Below, piece by piece: positions 1 through 8,167 of a DNA stretch of 40,247 nucleotides; the first letter of the stretch is position 1; every line of letters begins with the position of its first letter. This DNA comes from 66-474 sp040255405 (GTDB lineage Bacteria; Pseudomonadota; Gammaproteobacteria; Xanthomonadales; Rhodanobacteraceae), in contig JBDZUX010000025.1 in assembly GCA_040255405.1 (NCBI GenBank), positions 1-40,247 on the forward strand. Reading direction: 5' to 3'. The notes under the pieces were generated by a model. The model was given only the letters and a program-made list of their open reading frames with translations. It was not told where the DNA came from and did no database searches. A program made the position numbers and the translations under genes.

Positions 1-2036
1 GCCGGATTGAACCAGCCAGGCTTGGGCGCAAAGCGTGCGCCGTGGGTGTGCGCAAGCGCCTCCAGTTTTTCGCGCAGCACGCCCGCGCCGGTCGCGCGGA
101 TGTATTGGATGGGGCCGCCGCGGAACGGCGCGAAACCGGTACCGAAGATCACGCCCGCGTCCAGCAGGTCGGCGTCGGCCACGATGCCATCGTGCAGGCA
201 GGCCACGGCTTCGTTGAGCATCGGCAGGACCAGCCGGTCTTCCAGATCGGCGGGCGCGTGATAGCCGGCATCAACCTTCGGTTTTTCCGGCCTGCCATCT
301 TTCCACACATAGAAGCCCGCGCCGTCCTTCTTGCCACGCTTGCCGTTTTCAACCTTCTCGGCGATGCCCTCGGGTAGTTCGAGCCCGAGGAAGGGCCCGA
401 GTTCGTGCCCGACCGACAGCGCGACATCGAGGCCCACCGTATCGATCAATTCGATTGGCCCCATCGGCATGCCGAAGCGCTTGCCCGCGCGGTCAATCAC
501 CGGATCGGGAATGCCTTCGGTGTGGCAGCGCACGGCTTCCAGCAGGTACGGCATCAGGATCCGGTTCACCAGGAATCCCGGCGTGCCCAGCACCGGCAAC
601 GGCAGTTTGCCGATGGCCTTCACCCACGCCCATGCGCGTTTTTCCAGCGTCGGGTCGAGCGCGTCGTGGCGCACCACTTCCACCAGGGGCATCTGCGCGA
701 CCGGGTTGAAGAAATGCAGTCCGAGGAAGCGCCGCGGCTCGGCGAGCGCGCCGCGCAATTCGTCCAGCGGAATCGACGAAGTGTTGGTGGCGATCAACGC
801 ATCGTCTGCGATGGCCGGTTCGAGTGCGCGATAGACCGCTTCCTTGGCGTCCGGGTTTTCATAGATCGCCTCGATCGCGAGCTGCGACGACGCGACGCCG
901 GCGCCCTCGACATCCGGCGTGAGGCGCGCCTCCACAGGTGCGATGCGCTCACGGGTCTTGAGTTTCTTTTCGAACAGCTTGCGCGCGCGCGCAAGTGCGG
1001 GTTCGACGATCTTCATCTCGCGATCCTGCAGCGTGACCTCGAAGCCACGCAGGGCACTCCACGCGGCGATGTCGCCCCCCATCACGCCGGCCCCGATCAC
1101 GTGCACGTGCTGGATGCCGTGCGCGGTGTCGCCCGCAAGCCCGCGTAGCCGTTCGCGCAGGAAGAAGATGCGAATGAGATTGTGCGCGGTCGGCGTTGCG
1201 CTGAGTTTCGCCACCGAACGTGCCTCCAGTTTCAGGCGCTGGCGGACGTCGCCGCCGCCGCGCCGCCACACTTCGATCAATGCAAATGGTGCAGGGTAGT
1301 GCCTGGGCGAAGCCTTCGCCGCGGTTTGCCTGCGGATGACCGGCGCGAGGATCTGCCGCGCGGCCCAGCAGTTGCCGAGCCAGGCCAGTGCGCGTTGCGC
1401 GAATGGCCGCGTGACCGGCCGCAATGCCAGCTTGCGTGCTTCGTCGAGCAACGCATCGGGTGCGGCCAGGCGATCGACCAGGCCTTCGGCCAGCGCGCGT
1501 TCGGCGGATGCCGCGCGTCCGGTCAGCATCATCGCCAGCGCCTTGGGCGCGCCGATAAGGCGCGGCAGGCGCGCGGTGCCGCCCCAGCCCGGATGGATGC
1601 CGAGTTGCACCTCCGGCAGCGCGATGCGGGTTTCCGGCGCACGCGCGGCGACGCGCATTCGGCACGCCAACGCGAGTTCGGTGCCGCCGCCCATGCACGC
1701 ACCGTGGATCGCGGCGACGGTCGGCATCGGCAGGCGCGCGAGCCGTTCGAACACCCGCTGGCCATGCTCGATTTCCTCGCGCACCGTGCCCTTGCGGTCG
1801 TAGCTTTCGAATTCCTTGAGGTCGGCGCCCACGGCGAAGCCCGTGGCTTTGCCCGAATGGATCACTACGGCGGCGGGGCGCTCGATCGCGATGCGTTCCA
1901 GCATGCCGTCCAGTTCGTCCAGCAACGCCCGTGACAAGGCGTTCACGCCGCTGCCGTCACGATTGATGCACAGCACGAGGACGCCGTCCGCGCCCATCGA
2001 AGCTTGCCAATGCCTGAATCGCAAACCGTCGAACAC
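1..2036 (-). CDS. fadJ: Fatty-acid oxidation complex alpha subunit (enoyl-CoA hydratase / 3-hydroxyacyl-CoA dehydrogenase), 3' end cut by window
   Basis: Bifunctional beta-oxidation enzyme: it hydrates trans-2-enoyl-CoA and oxidises the L-3-hydroxyacyl-CoA with NAD+. The N-terminal crotonase domain has GGGTELALAC and LPEVQLG, carrying the two catalytic glutamates of the family. It is followed near base 1090 by the Rossmann motif VIGAGVMGGDIAA and near base 715 by HFFNP, the dehydrogenase histidine. The reading frame is open to base 1 and ends there in FAPKPGWFNP, typical of the extreme C-terminus, so only a few residues should be missing. I prefer the GTG at 2036 (VFDGLRFRHWQAS) over the ATG at 1997, because homologues keep this stretch and an in-frame TGA lies just upstream. 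A partner thiolase (FadI/FadA) would be expected but is not in view on this side. It is divergent from the gene at 2115. Confidence 0.93.
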   Translation of the reverse strand, partial: MFDGLRFRHWQASMGADGVLVLCINRDGSGVNALSRALLDELDGMLERIAIERPAAVVIHSGKATGFAVGADLKEFESYDRKGTVREEIEHGQRVFERLARLPMPTVAAIHGACMGGGTELALACRMRVAARAPETRIALPEVQLGIHPGWGGTARLPRLIGAPKALAMMLTGRAASAERALAEGLVDRLAAPDALLDEARKLALRPVTRPFAQRALAWLGNCWAARQILAPVIRRQTAAKASPRHYPAPFALIEVWRRGGGDVRQRLKLEARSVAKLSATPTAHNLIRIFFLRERLRGLAGDTAHGIQHVHVIGAGVMGGDIAAWSALRGFEVTLQDREMKIVEPALARARKLFEKKLKTRERIAPVEARLTPDVEGAGVASSQLAIEAIYENPDAKEAVYRALEPAIADDALIATNTSSIPLDELRGALAEPRRFLGLHFFNPVAQMPLVEVVRHDALDPTLEKRAWAWVKAIGKLPLPVLGTPGFLVNRILMPYLLEAVRCHTEGIPDPVIDRAGKRFGMPMGPIELIDTVGLDVALSVGHELGPFLGLELPEGIAEKVENGKRGKKDGAGFYVWKDGRPEKPKVDAGYHAPADLEDRLVLPMLNEAVACLHDGIVADADLLDAGVIFGTGFAPFRGGPIQYIRATGAGVLREKLEALAHTHGARFAPKPGWFNP

Positions 2037-2114
2037 TTCTCAGTCCCATCGTCGCTGCTTGCGCATCATCATTGATCACGCATGGAGCGTGGTCAACGTC
2101 GGGTGAAGGGATAC

Positions 2115-2600
2115 ATGGCCGACATCGAGCCGTCAACGCCGGGAGGCGAAAACAATCTGCTGGACCGCATTCTGGCGGCGGAGAGCGTGCTGGTGGCGCT
2201 GCGCTGCGGTGACACCGGCATGGTGACGAGTGCGCTGCGGCACATCGCGCTGCAGACCGGCAAGGCGCTGTATGTCTGGCGTCCGCGCGCTGGTCTGTGT
2301 CGATTGCGCGACCACGACGAAAGGATTCCCGGCGCCGTGGAACTGGCCGACGTGCTGCGGTTGGTCGCAAGCAATGTGCAGTTCGGCGTGTACTTCCTGG
2401 CCGAGTCGCCGCGGGCGTGGGGGCCGGAGCTCACGGCTTTGCTGCGGCGGATCTCGCAGATCGATCCACGCGAGCCGCGGCGCCTGGTGCTTTCGGGAAC
2501 CCTTGCGGATGTGCCGTCTTCGCTGCCCGCGCGCGGGCTCGCCTGGGGCAGCGAGGCTGGCGCGCGCTTGCGCCTGAGGCACGGCACGTGGTCGCGGTGA
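2115..2600 (+). CDS. Orphan domain resembling the N-terminus of Ycf46-type AAA proteins
   Basis: Encodes 161 residues. I chose ATG 2115 because GAAGGG lies at ideal spacing; an in-frame ATG at 2082 has no such site. The middle of the protein (KALYVWRPRAGLCRL, then FGVYFLAE, then LLRRISQIDPREPRRLVLSG) resembles the N-terminal region of Ycf46/FtsH-like AAA ATPases. There this region precedes the Walker box and contains comparable K-P-L-Y-x-W, G-V-Y-x-L and R-x-L-V-L-x-S patterns. No Walker A motif or AAA module follows: the protein stops at TGA 2598-2600. That stop overlaps the ATG of the c-di-GMP gene by one base, which indicates translational coupling. No signal peptide or membrane segment is visible, so it is probably cytoplasmic. 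The family assignment is from memory and tentative; a regulatory or sensory partner of the next gene is an inference. Confidence 0.7.
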   Translation: MADIEPSTPGGENNLLDRILAAESVLVALRCGDTGMVTSALRHIALQTGKALYVWRPRAGLCRLRDHDERIPGAVELADVLRLVASNVQFGVYFLAESPRAWGPELTALLRRISQIDPREPRRLVLSGTLADVPSSLPARGLAWGSEAGARLRLRHGTWSR

Positions 2601-4903
2601 TGAACCATGAAACTGGCCCGGTGCTGGTGGTGGCGTCCTCGCGCGAGGATCGCCGCGTATTGTTCGATGCGCTGGACGGCATGCGCGTGGGCGAGATCCT
2701 CAGTGCGCGCGATGCGGCCCACGCGCGTGCGTTGCTCGCCCGCTCGCCGCGGCCGATCCTGGCGGTGCTGGATTTTGCGCACGCGCCCGCGCAGTCGCGC
2801 ACGTTGTGCGCGGAGCTCGACGGCGTACCGGTGATCGGGTTGTTCGGTCCGGGATTCGATGCGCGTGACGACCAATCCTGTCCGTCCGCCTGCGACAACG
2901 TGAAGGCGTGGTTGCGGGCGCCGGTGGATGCGATGGAAGCGGCGGTGCACGTGCGTGAAGCCCTGGATGCCCCCGCGCCGGCAGGCCCGTCGCTCGCGCA
3001 CAGCAATGAACCCGTCGCTTCCCCGCAACCGTCGCGGGCCGAGCCTCACGCGACGCTGCAGATGGTCGCCGGGCTGTTGCAGCCGGCGCGCGATGCCGCG
3101 GGACTGTCGGAGCTTGTGCAGCGGGCAATGCACGCGCTCGACATGGATTTGATGGTGATCGCCGAGCGCGACGCGTCCGGCGACACGTTGCATTCGCTGG
3201 CACGGATGGATCGCCTTTCGAGGCCCGGGGCGTTGGATCCGCTTGCGCAGGCATTCGTGCGGCTGGCCTTGAAAGGCGACGGCGTGGTACGTGTCGTGAC
3301 CTCGCCGGCGGAGGATGCCTTTGCCATCGAGACCGGTTGCGCGTGGTATGCGGCCTTGCCGCTGTTCGACATCGCCCGGAACCGGATGGGTGTGATGGTC
3401 TGCGCATCCCGCAAGCCGTTCGCCGAAGGCGCGGCGGTGCTGAAGCCCCTGCTGGAAATCGTCGGTACCCGTTTTGCCGCAATGCTGGAATTGCGTGCCG
3501 AGCGGGAACGCGGTCGCAGTCGCGCGCTGATCGACGGGTTGACCGGTCTGCCCAACCGGATGCTTTTCAACGACCGCCTGAAGTCGGTGCTGCACGACGC
3601 GCGCCGCACGGGCGAGGTATTTGCGGTGTTGTTCGTGGACATGGACCGGTTCAAGGGCATCAACGATTCGTTGGGCCACGCCGTGGGCGACCAGGTGCTC
3701 GTGGCCGGGGCGCGGCGTCTGACCGATGCCGTGCGTGCGTCCGATACCGTCGCCCGTTACGCAGGCGACGAATTCACCCTGATCTTGCGGCACGTCAATG
3801 ATCGCAGCGATGTCGGCCGGATCGCGGCCAAGCTCCTGAAGGGCATGCAGGCGCCGCTGGTGCTGGACGACGGTTCCGAGTTGCACGTGACGACGTCGAT
3901 CGGCGTCAGCGTCTATCCCACCGATGCGACCGATGCCGAAGGGCTGGTGAAGCACGCCGACATGGCGATGTACAGCGCCAAGGCGAACGGCCGCAACAAC
4001 ATGCAGGCGTATGCGGACCTGCCGGCCGATGCGCATGGACAGCGCATGGAAATGGAATCGCGCTTGCGCGCGGCAGAGGCCAACGGCGAGCTGTCCGTGC
4101 ACTACCAACCGCAGATCGACGTGACCACCGAAGAGATCGTCGCCGCGGAAGCCACGGTGCGTTGGCAGCATCCGGTGCTGGGCCTGTTGAGCCCCGCCTT
4201 CTTCATGCCGCTGGCCGAGGAAACCGGGCAAAGCCTTTCGATTGGCGAATGGGTGTTGCGTCGCGCCTGCGCCGACGTGGCGACGTGGCGCCGCCGCCAC
4301 GACCTGCCGCTGCGGTTGGCGGTTAACCTTTCCGCCCTGCAATGGATGCAACCGAACCTGGCCGCGATGGTGGAGGCGGCATGCCGCGACGTGAAACTCG
4401 ACCCCGCCGTGCTGGATCTGGAAACGCCCGAAGGGGTGCTGGCGAATCCGCAGGCGGAGCTCGCGGCGGCCATGGATTCGCTGCGGAAAATCGGCTGCAG
4501 CGTGGTCGCCGATCACGCAGGCGACGCGCAGAGCGTGCCGGAGCTCGTCGGTGCGCTGCCCGTGGACGCCATCAAGATCGACCAGAGTTTCGTGCGCAAC
4601 ATCGGCAGCGATCCCGATGACGAATCGGTGGTGTCGTCGATCCTGGATGCTGCACGCATGCAGCGCCGGCGGGTGATCGCCGACGGCGTGGAAACCGAGC
4701 GTCAACTGGAGTTCCTGCGCGAGCGGGGCTGCGACGCCGCGCAGGGGCCGCTGTTCAGCCGCGCGATTCCCGCCGCTGCATTTGCGCGATCGCTGGGCGC
4801 GCGCCCGGCGGCACGGATCGTCACGCCCCCGTCGCTGATGCAGAACGCACCCGACAAACCGCGTTCGCCCCCGGCCGGCCGTCGGCGCGGTGCCCGCGGC
4901 TGA
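2600..4903 (+). CDS. Receiver-like/GAF/GGDEF/degenerate-EAL c-di-GMP signalling protein
   Basis: Encodes 767 residues starting at the ATG that overlaps the previous stop. Residues ~5-120 look like a receiver fold (GPVLVVASSREDRR, ILAVLDFAHA), but the acidic pocket and conserved lysine are not intact. Residues ~150-300 look like a GAF domain. Residues ~305-480 are a diguanylate cyclase domain with signature AGDEF (388-392), an accepted GGDEF variant. An RxxD inhibitory site (RASD) lies exactly five residues upstream, so cyclase activity with product feedback is likely. Residues ~490-740 are an EAL fold whose catalytic signatures are altered: EAT for EAL (517-519), ADHAGD where DDFGTG is usual, and DGVET for EGVET. 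KIDQSFV is kept. Phosphodiesterase activity is therefore doubtful and the domain may bind ligand or regulate instead. No membrane segment is seen. Confidence 0.9.
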   Translation: MNHETGPVLVVASSREDRRVLFDALDGMRVGEILSARDAAHARALLARSPRPILAVLDFAHAPAQSRTLCAELDGVPVIGLFGPGFDARDDQSCPSACDNVKAWLRAPVDAMEAAVHVREALDAPAPAGPSLAHSNEPVASPQPSRAEPHATLQMVAGLLQPARDAAGLSELVQRAMHALDMDLMVIAERDASGDTLHSLARMDRLSRPGALDPLAQAFVRLALKGDGVVRVVTSPAEDAFAIETGCAWYAALPLFDIARNRMGVMVCASRKPFAEGAAVLKPLLEIVGTRFAAMLELRAERERGRSRALIDGLTGLPNRMLFNDRLKSVLHDARRTGEVFAVLFVDMDRFKGINDSLGHAVGDQVLVAGARRLTDAVRASDTVARYAGDEFTLILRHVNDRSDVGRIAAKLLKGMQAPLVLDDGSELHVTTSIGVSVYPTDATDAEGLVKHADMAMYSAKANGRNNMQAYADLPADAHGQRMEMESRLRAAEANGELSVHYQPQIDVTTEEIVAAEATVRWQHPVLGLLSPAFFMPLAEETGQSLSIGEWVLRRACADVATWRRRHDLPLRLAVNLSALQWMQPNLAAMVEAACRDVKLDPAVLDLETPEGVLANPQAELAAAMDSLRKIGCSVVADHAGDAQSVPELVGALPVDAIKIDQSFVRNIGSDPDDESVVSSILDAARMQRRRVIADGVETERQLEFLRERGCDAAQGPLFSRAIPAAAFARSLGARPAARIVTPPSLMQNAPDKPRSPPAGRRRGARG

Positions 4904-5003
4904 CCTTCTGCACTTGGTGGCGACATTCGGGCCGCGCTAGGCTTGATCCGGAGGCGAAGAGGCCCAACCATCAAGACGACGGTTGCGGTTCAAGGGTTGC
5001 GGG

Positions 5004-5678
5004 ATGACTATGGCGGATGAACTTTCGCGCGCGGAGCGCGGTCAGACGGGGGTGCATGTCACCTCCGGCGCATCAGGGAGTGCCGCCCGGATGGGCGATG
5101 TGGAAACCGATCGTGCCTTGGTGTCGCGCGTGCGCAAGGGCGACAACAAGGCGTTCGACCTGCTGGTCCGGAAATACCAGCACAAGATCATCGGCCTGGT
5201 GTCGAGGTATGTGCACGACTGGAGCGAATGCGAGGATGTGGCGCAGGAAGCCTTCATCCGTGCCTATCGCGCGATCGGAGCGTTCCGTGGTGACAGCGCT
5301 TTTTATACCTGGATGTACAAGATCGCCGTGAATACCGCCAAGAACCACCTGGTCGCCCAGGGCCGCCGCCCGCCGGCCGAAGACATCGACGCGGATACCG
5401 CCGTGCAGTTCGACGCCGGTGCCCGGCTGCGCGACGAAGCGACCCCGGAACACGAGCTGGCCCGCCACGAGATTGAACAAACCGTGTTCGCCACGGTCCA
5501 ACAGCTGCCCGAGGAACTGCGCGACGCGATTACCCTGCGCGAGGTCGATGGCCTGTCCTACGAGGAAATCGCCGAGCGCATGGATTGCCCGATCGGCACC
5601 GTCCGTTCGCGCATCTTCCGGGCCCGCGAAGCCATCGATGAAAAACTGCGTCCGCTGTTGTCCAACGATGAAACCTGA
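5004..5678 (+). CDS. rpoE: RNA polymerase sigma factor RpoE (sigma-24, AlgU-like)
   Basis: Extracytoplasmic-function sigma factor for the envelope stress response. The region 2 stretch FDLLVRKYQHKI, then WSECEDVAQEAFIRAYRA and FYTWMYKIAVNTAKN, and the region 4 stretch LSYEEIAERMDCPIGTVRSRIFRAREAI are textbook RpoE/AlgU. I chose ATG 5004 because AAGGG stands seven bases before it. An internal ATG at 5091 (MGDVETDRALV) matches where many homologues begin, so the first 29 residues may be extra. It is followed after 33 bases by the anti-sigma gene and then by mucD, which fixes the identity. An autoregulatory sigma-E promoter would be expected in 4904-5003, but I could not see a convincing one. 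Confidence 0.95.
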   Translation: MTMADELSRAERGQTGVHVTSGASGSAARMGDVETDRALVSRVRKGDNKAFDLLVRKYQHKIIGLVSRYVHDWSECEDVAQEAFIRAYRAIGAFRGDSAFYTWMYKIAVNTAKNHLVAQGRRPPAEDIDADTAVQFDAGARLRDEATPEHELARHEIEQTVFATVQQLPEELRDAITLREVDGLSYEEIAERMDCPIGTVRSRIFRAREAIDEKLRPLLSNDET

Positions 5679-5711
5679 TCTGGCGATGAGTGCTGCAAGA
5701 GGTACAAGGTG

Positions 5712-6380
5712 ATGGACCCGACCAGCCGAGAAGACCTTTCCGCCCTGATGGACGGTGAACTGGCCGCCGAACCGACCCGGTTCCTGCTGCGGCGCCTCGA
5801 ACACGATCCGGAACTGTCGGCCAGCTGGTCGCGCTGGCATCTGATCCGCGCCTGCCTCGCGTCCGATTCGGCGCGGATGTCGGCGCCCAAGCGCGACAAC
5901 GATTTCGCAGCCCGCGTGGCCACGGCGGTACAGGTCGAGGCCGCGCCGCAGGTACGCCAGCGCCATTGGGCGCGTTACATGGGCGGCGGTGCGATTGCCG
6001 CCGGCGTCGCGGTTGCCGCATTGATGTTGAACGCGCCGGGTCCCCGCGGCGATGCACCGGCGCCGGTTGCGCAGAGCCGTCCCGCCACGGACTCCGCCGT
6101 TCCGACTGCATTGGCTGAAAGGTCGCCCGTGCTGAATCCGGCCACGCCGCCGTGGCTGCTGTCGCGGCAACCCACCGTGCTTTCGGCGCAACCAGCCTCG
6201 GCCAACGTCGTGTACGGAACCGGCTTGATGCAGCCCGATTACTTGCGCCGCGCCACCTACGCGCGCGACGAGGCGTTGCCCTACGCGTCGTTCCAGCAGG
6301 CCGGCTCGTCCGCGCTGCCCTTGTCGATCGTGTTGCTGCCGGAGCCGCCGTCTTCCAGTGCGGCCGCGGCGCAGCATTGA
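5712..6380 (+). CDS. rseA: Anti-sigma-E factor RseA (MucA-like)
   Basis: Single-pass inner-membrane protein that holds RpoE inactive until regulated proteolysis. The N-terminus has the anti-sigma signature LSALMDGELAAEPTRFLLRRL, followed by WSRWHLIRACL. A hydrophobic segment at roughly residues 90-110 (YMGGGAIAAGVAVAALML) is the membrane anchor. It leaves a Pro/Ala-rich periplasmic tail of about 110 residues, the part read by RseB and the site-1 protease in the known pathway. A GTG directly precedes ATG 5712 and could also start translation; AAGGT lies just upstream. No rseB gene follows; the next gene is the periplasmic protease, a common order in this group. Confidence 0.9.
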   Translation: MDPTSREDLSALMDGELAAEPTRFLLRRLEHDPELSASWSRWHLIRACLASDSARMSAPKRDNDFAARVATAVQVEAAPQVRQRHWARYMGGGAIAAGVAVAALMLNAPGPRGDAPAPVAQSRPATDSAVPTALAERSPVLNPATPPWLLSRQPTVLSAQPASANVVYGTGLMQPDYLRRATYARDEALPYASFQQAGSSALPLSIVLLPEPPSSSAAAAQH

Positions 6381-6529
6381 GGTCGCGCGGCCGCGGATGA
6401 CGCGGAGCTGGATTCAGCGTGGCGGTACCCCGAAACATGCGCCGTTTGCCGGTGCGCCCTGTCGCGCGCGATGATTCTTGCGCGCGGTGGCGGATTGATT
6501 GTGCAGATTGACCGGATGAGGAGATAACT

Positions 6530-7975
6530 ATGTTGAATCGGGCGAGGCGGATGGCCGCCGTATTCGTGCTGCTGTGCTTTTCCGGCGCCGGCGCCGGGCT
6601 GGCGGCGACACCGGCGGCGCTTCCGGATTTCACTGGCATCGTGCAGAAATACGGCCCGGCAGTGGTGAACGTGGTGGCGCATTACAAACACGCCAGCGAG
6701 ATGGGCGACGAACATCCGGGTGGGCAGCAAACGCAGGAGCCGCAGCTGCCGGACATTTTCCGGCACTTCTTCGGCATGCCGTTCGGACCGCAACTCCAGC
6801 AGCCCGATCGCGGCGGCGAATCGCTGGGTTCGGGGTTCATCATTTCCGCCGACGGCTACATCCTCACCAACCGCCACGTGGTCGCCAATGCCGACTCGGT
6901 AACCGTGCACCTGCCCGATCACCGCAGCTTCCCGGCGAAGGTGGTCGGTGAGGACAAGATCTACGACATCGCGCTGCTGAAGATCAACGCGAGCAAGTTG
7001 CCGACCGTGCAGATTGGCAACTCGGACGCCTTGCAACCTGGTCAATGGGTGGTCGCGATCGGCTCGCCGTTCGGGCTCGACCACTCGGTCAGTGCGGGCA
7101 TCGTCAGTTACGTGGGCCGCAGTCTCGGCGGGCAGGACCAGCCGGCGGTGCCGTTCATCCAGACCGACGTGCCGATCAACCGCGGCAACTCGGGCGGTCC
7201 GCTGTTCAACCTGCAGGGCCAGGTGGTCGGCATGAATTCGCAGATCTTCTCGACCAGCGGCGGCGCGATGGGGTTGTCGTTCTCAATCCCGATCAATCTC
7301 GCGATGGATGCCGAACGCCAGCTCAAGACCAAGGGCTTCGTCAGCCGCGGCATGATCGGCGTCGGTATCCAGAACGTCAGCAGCGACACCGCCAAGGCCA
7401 TGCACCTTGCCGATGAAAGCGGCGCCCTGGTCCGCTCGGTGCAGCCGGACGGCCCGGCCGCCAAGGCAGGCTTGAAGATCGGCGACGTGATCACCGCATT
7501 CGACGGCAAGAAGATCTATGACTCGGCGCAACTGCCGCCGTTGGTGGCGATGACCGCACCCGGCACCGAGGCGGCTGTCAGCATCTTGCGCGATGGCAAA
7601 CCGATGGCCATCAAGGTCAAGGTCGCCGAGATGCCGCGCAACGGCCTGTCACAGGAATTGTTCGCGGGCGCGCCTCCGGCGACCAGCGGCAGCAATTTGC
7701 TGGGCCTGACCGTGCAGGACATCACGCCGGCGATACGCCAGCAACTCGGCTACAGCGGCAAGGGCGGCGTGGTGATCACCGACGTCGAAGGGCCGGCCGC
7801 GCGCGCAGGTTTGTCATCCGGCGACGTGATCCTCCGGGTGGGCAACAAGTCCGTGAACAGCGTATCCGAATTCCGCCGCGAAACCGCTGGCGTCAAGGCG
7901 GGCAGCACGGTGCTGTTGCTGGTGTCGCGCCAGGGACAGAACCAATTCGTCGCGATCAGCGTGCCGGAAAAATAA
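6530..7975 (+). CDS. mucD: Periplasmic Do-like serine protease (MucD/DegP)
   Basis: Encodes 481 residues. A signal peptide (MLNRARRMAAVFVLLCFSGAGAGLAA) sends it to the periplasm, where DegP-family proteins degrade or chaperone misfolded envelope proteins. The chymotrypsin-like triad is complete: H116 in TNRHVV, D146 in YDIALLK, and S221 in RGNSGGPL. Two PDZ domains follow: residues ~275-365 (MIGVGIQNV, GPAAKAGLKIGDVI) and ~390-475 (LLGLTVQDI, GPAARAGLSSGDVI). AGGAG stands six bases before ATG 6530. The 149-base space after rseA may contain its own promoter. Position after rpoE-rseA is the classic Pseudomonas/Xanthomonas arrangement and implies sigma-E control. The copy of a dispersed palindromic repeat beginning 27 bases after the stop may act as a 3' end structure. 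Confidence 0.95.
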   Translation: MLNRARRMAAVFVLLCFSGAGAGLAATPAALPDFTGIVQKYGPAVVNVVAHYKHASEMGDEHPGGQQTQEPQLPDIFRHFFGMPFGPQLQQPDRGGESLGSGFIISADGYILTNRHVVANADSVTVHLPDHRSFPAKVVGEDKIYDIALLKINASKLPTVQIGNSDALQPGQWVVAIGSPFGLDHSVSAGIVSYVGRSLGGQDQPAVPFIQTDVPINRGNSGGPLFNLQGQVVGMNSQIFSTSGGAMGLSFSIPINLAMDAERQLKTKGFVSRGMIGVGIQNVSSDTAKAMHLADESGALVRSVQPDGPAAKAGLKIGDVITAFDGKKIYDSAQLPPLVAMTAPGTEAAVSILRDGKPMAIKVKVAEMPRNGLSQELFAGAPPATSGSNLLGLTVQDITPAIRQQLGYSGKGGVVITDVEGPAARAGLSSGDVILRVGNKSVNSVSEFRRETAGVKAGSTVLLLVSRQGQNQFVAISVPEK

Positions 7976-8001
7976 CCGTCCGGTCCGGCTGGCTTGCACG
8001 C

Positions 8002-8105
8002 AGGTTGGGCTGATCCCGGGCTCTGCCCGGGAGAAGCCCAACGTTTTGTTGCGGTGGTGCCGTGTTGGGCTTTTGCCGATGAAGCCGGCGTCAGCCCGAC
8101 CTACG
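8002..8105. repeat. Dispersed double-hairpin repeat, copy 1
   Basis: A 104-base palindromic element made of two hairpins. The first opens GGTTGGGCTGATCCCGGG and closes CCCGGGAGAAGCCCAAC. After a spacer of about 20 bases, the second runs from GTTGGGCTTTTGCCG to GTCAGCCCGACCTACG. The outer ends, AGGTTGGGCTGA and TCAGCCCGACCT, also pair with each other. Matching copies lie at 31580-31676 and 39235-39338. This copy sits between mucD and the MBL-fold gene and touches neither reading frame. Confidence 0.85.
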
Positions 8106-8167
8106 AAACGGCCACTGGTGTCTGCGAATATCATGCAAGTGGCAATCGGCAGCACGGCGTGGATGCA

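Noticed and set aside
2093..4705. 870-residue open frame on the minus strand opposite the c-di-GMP protein gene
   Set aside because: It mirrors the codon-position GC bias of the real plus-strand gene, is rich in His/Arg/Gly without any domain, and the plus strand has clear GGDEF and EAL domains.
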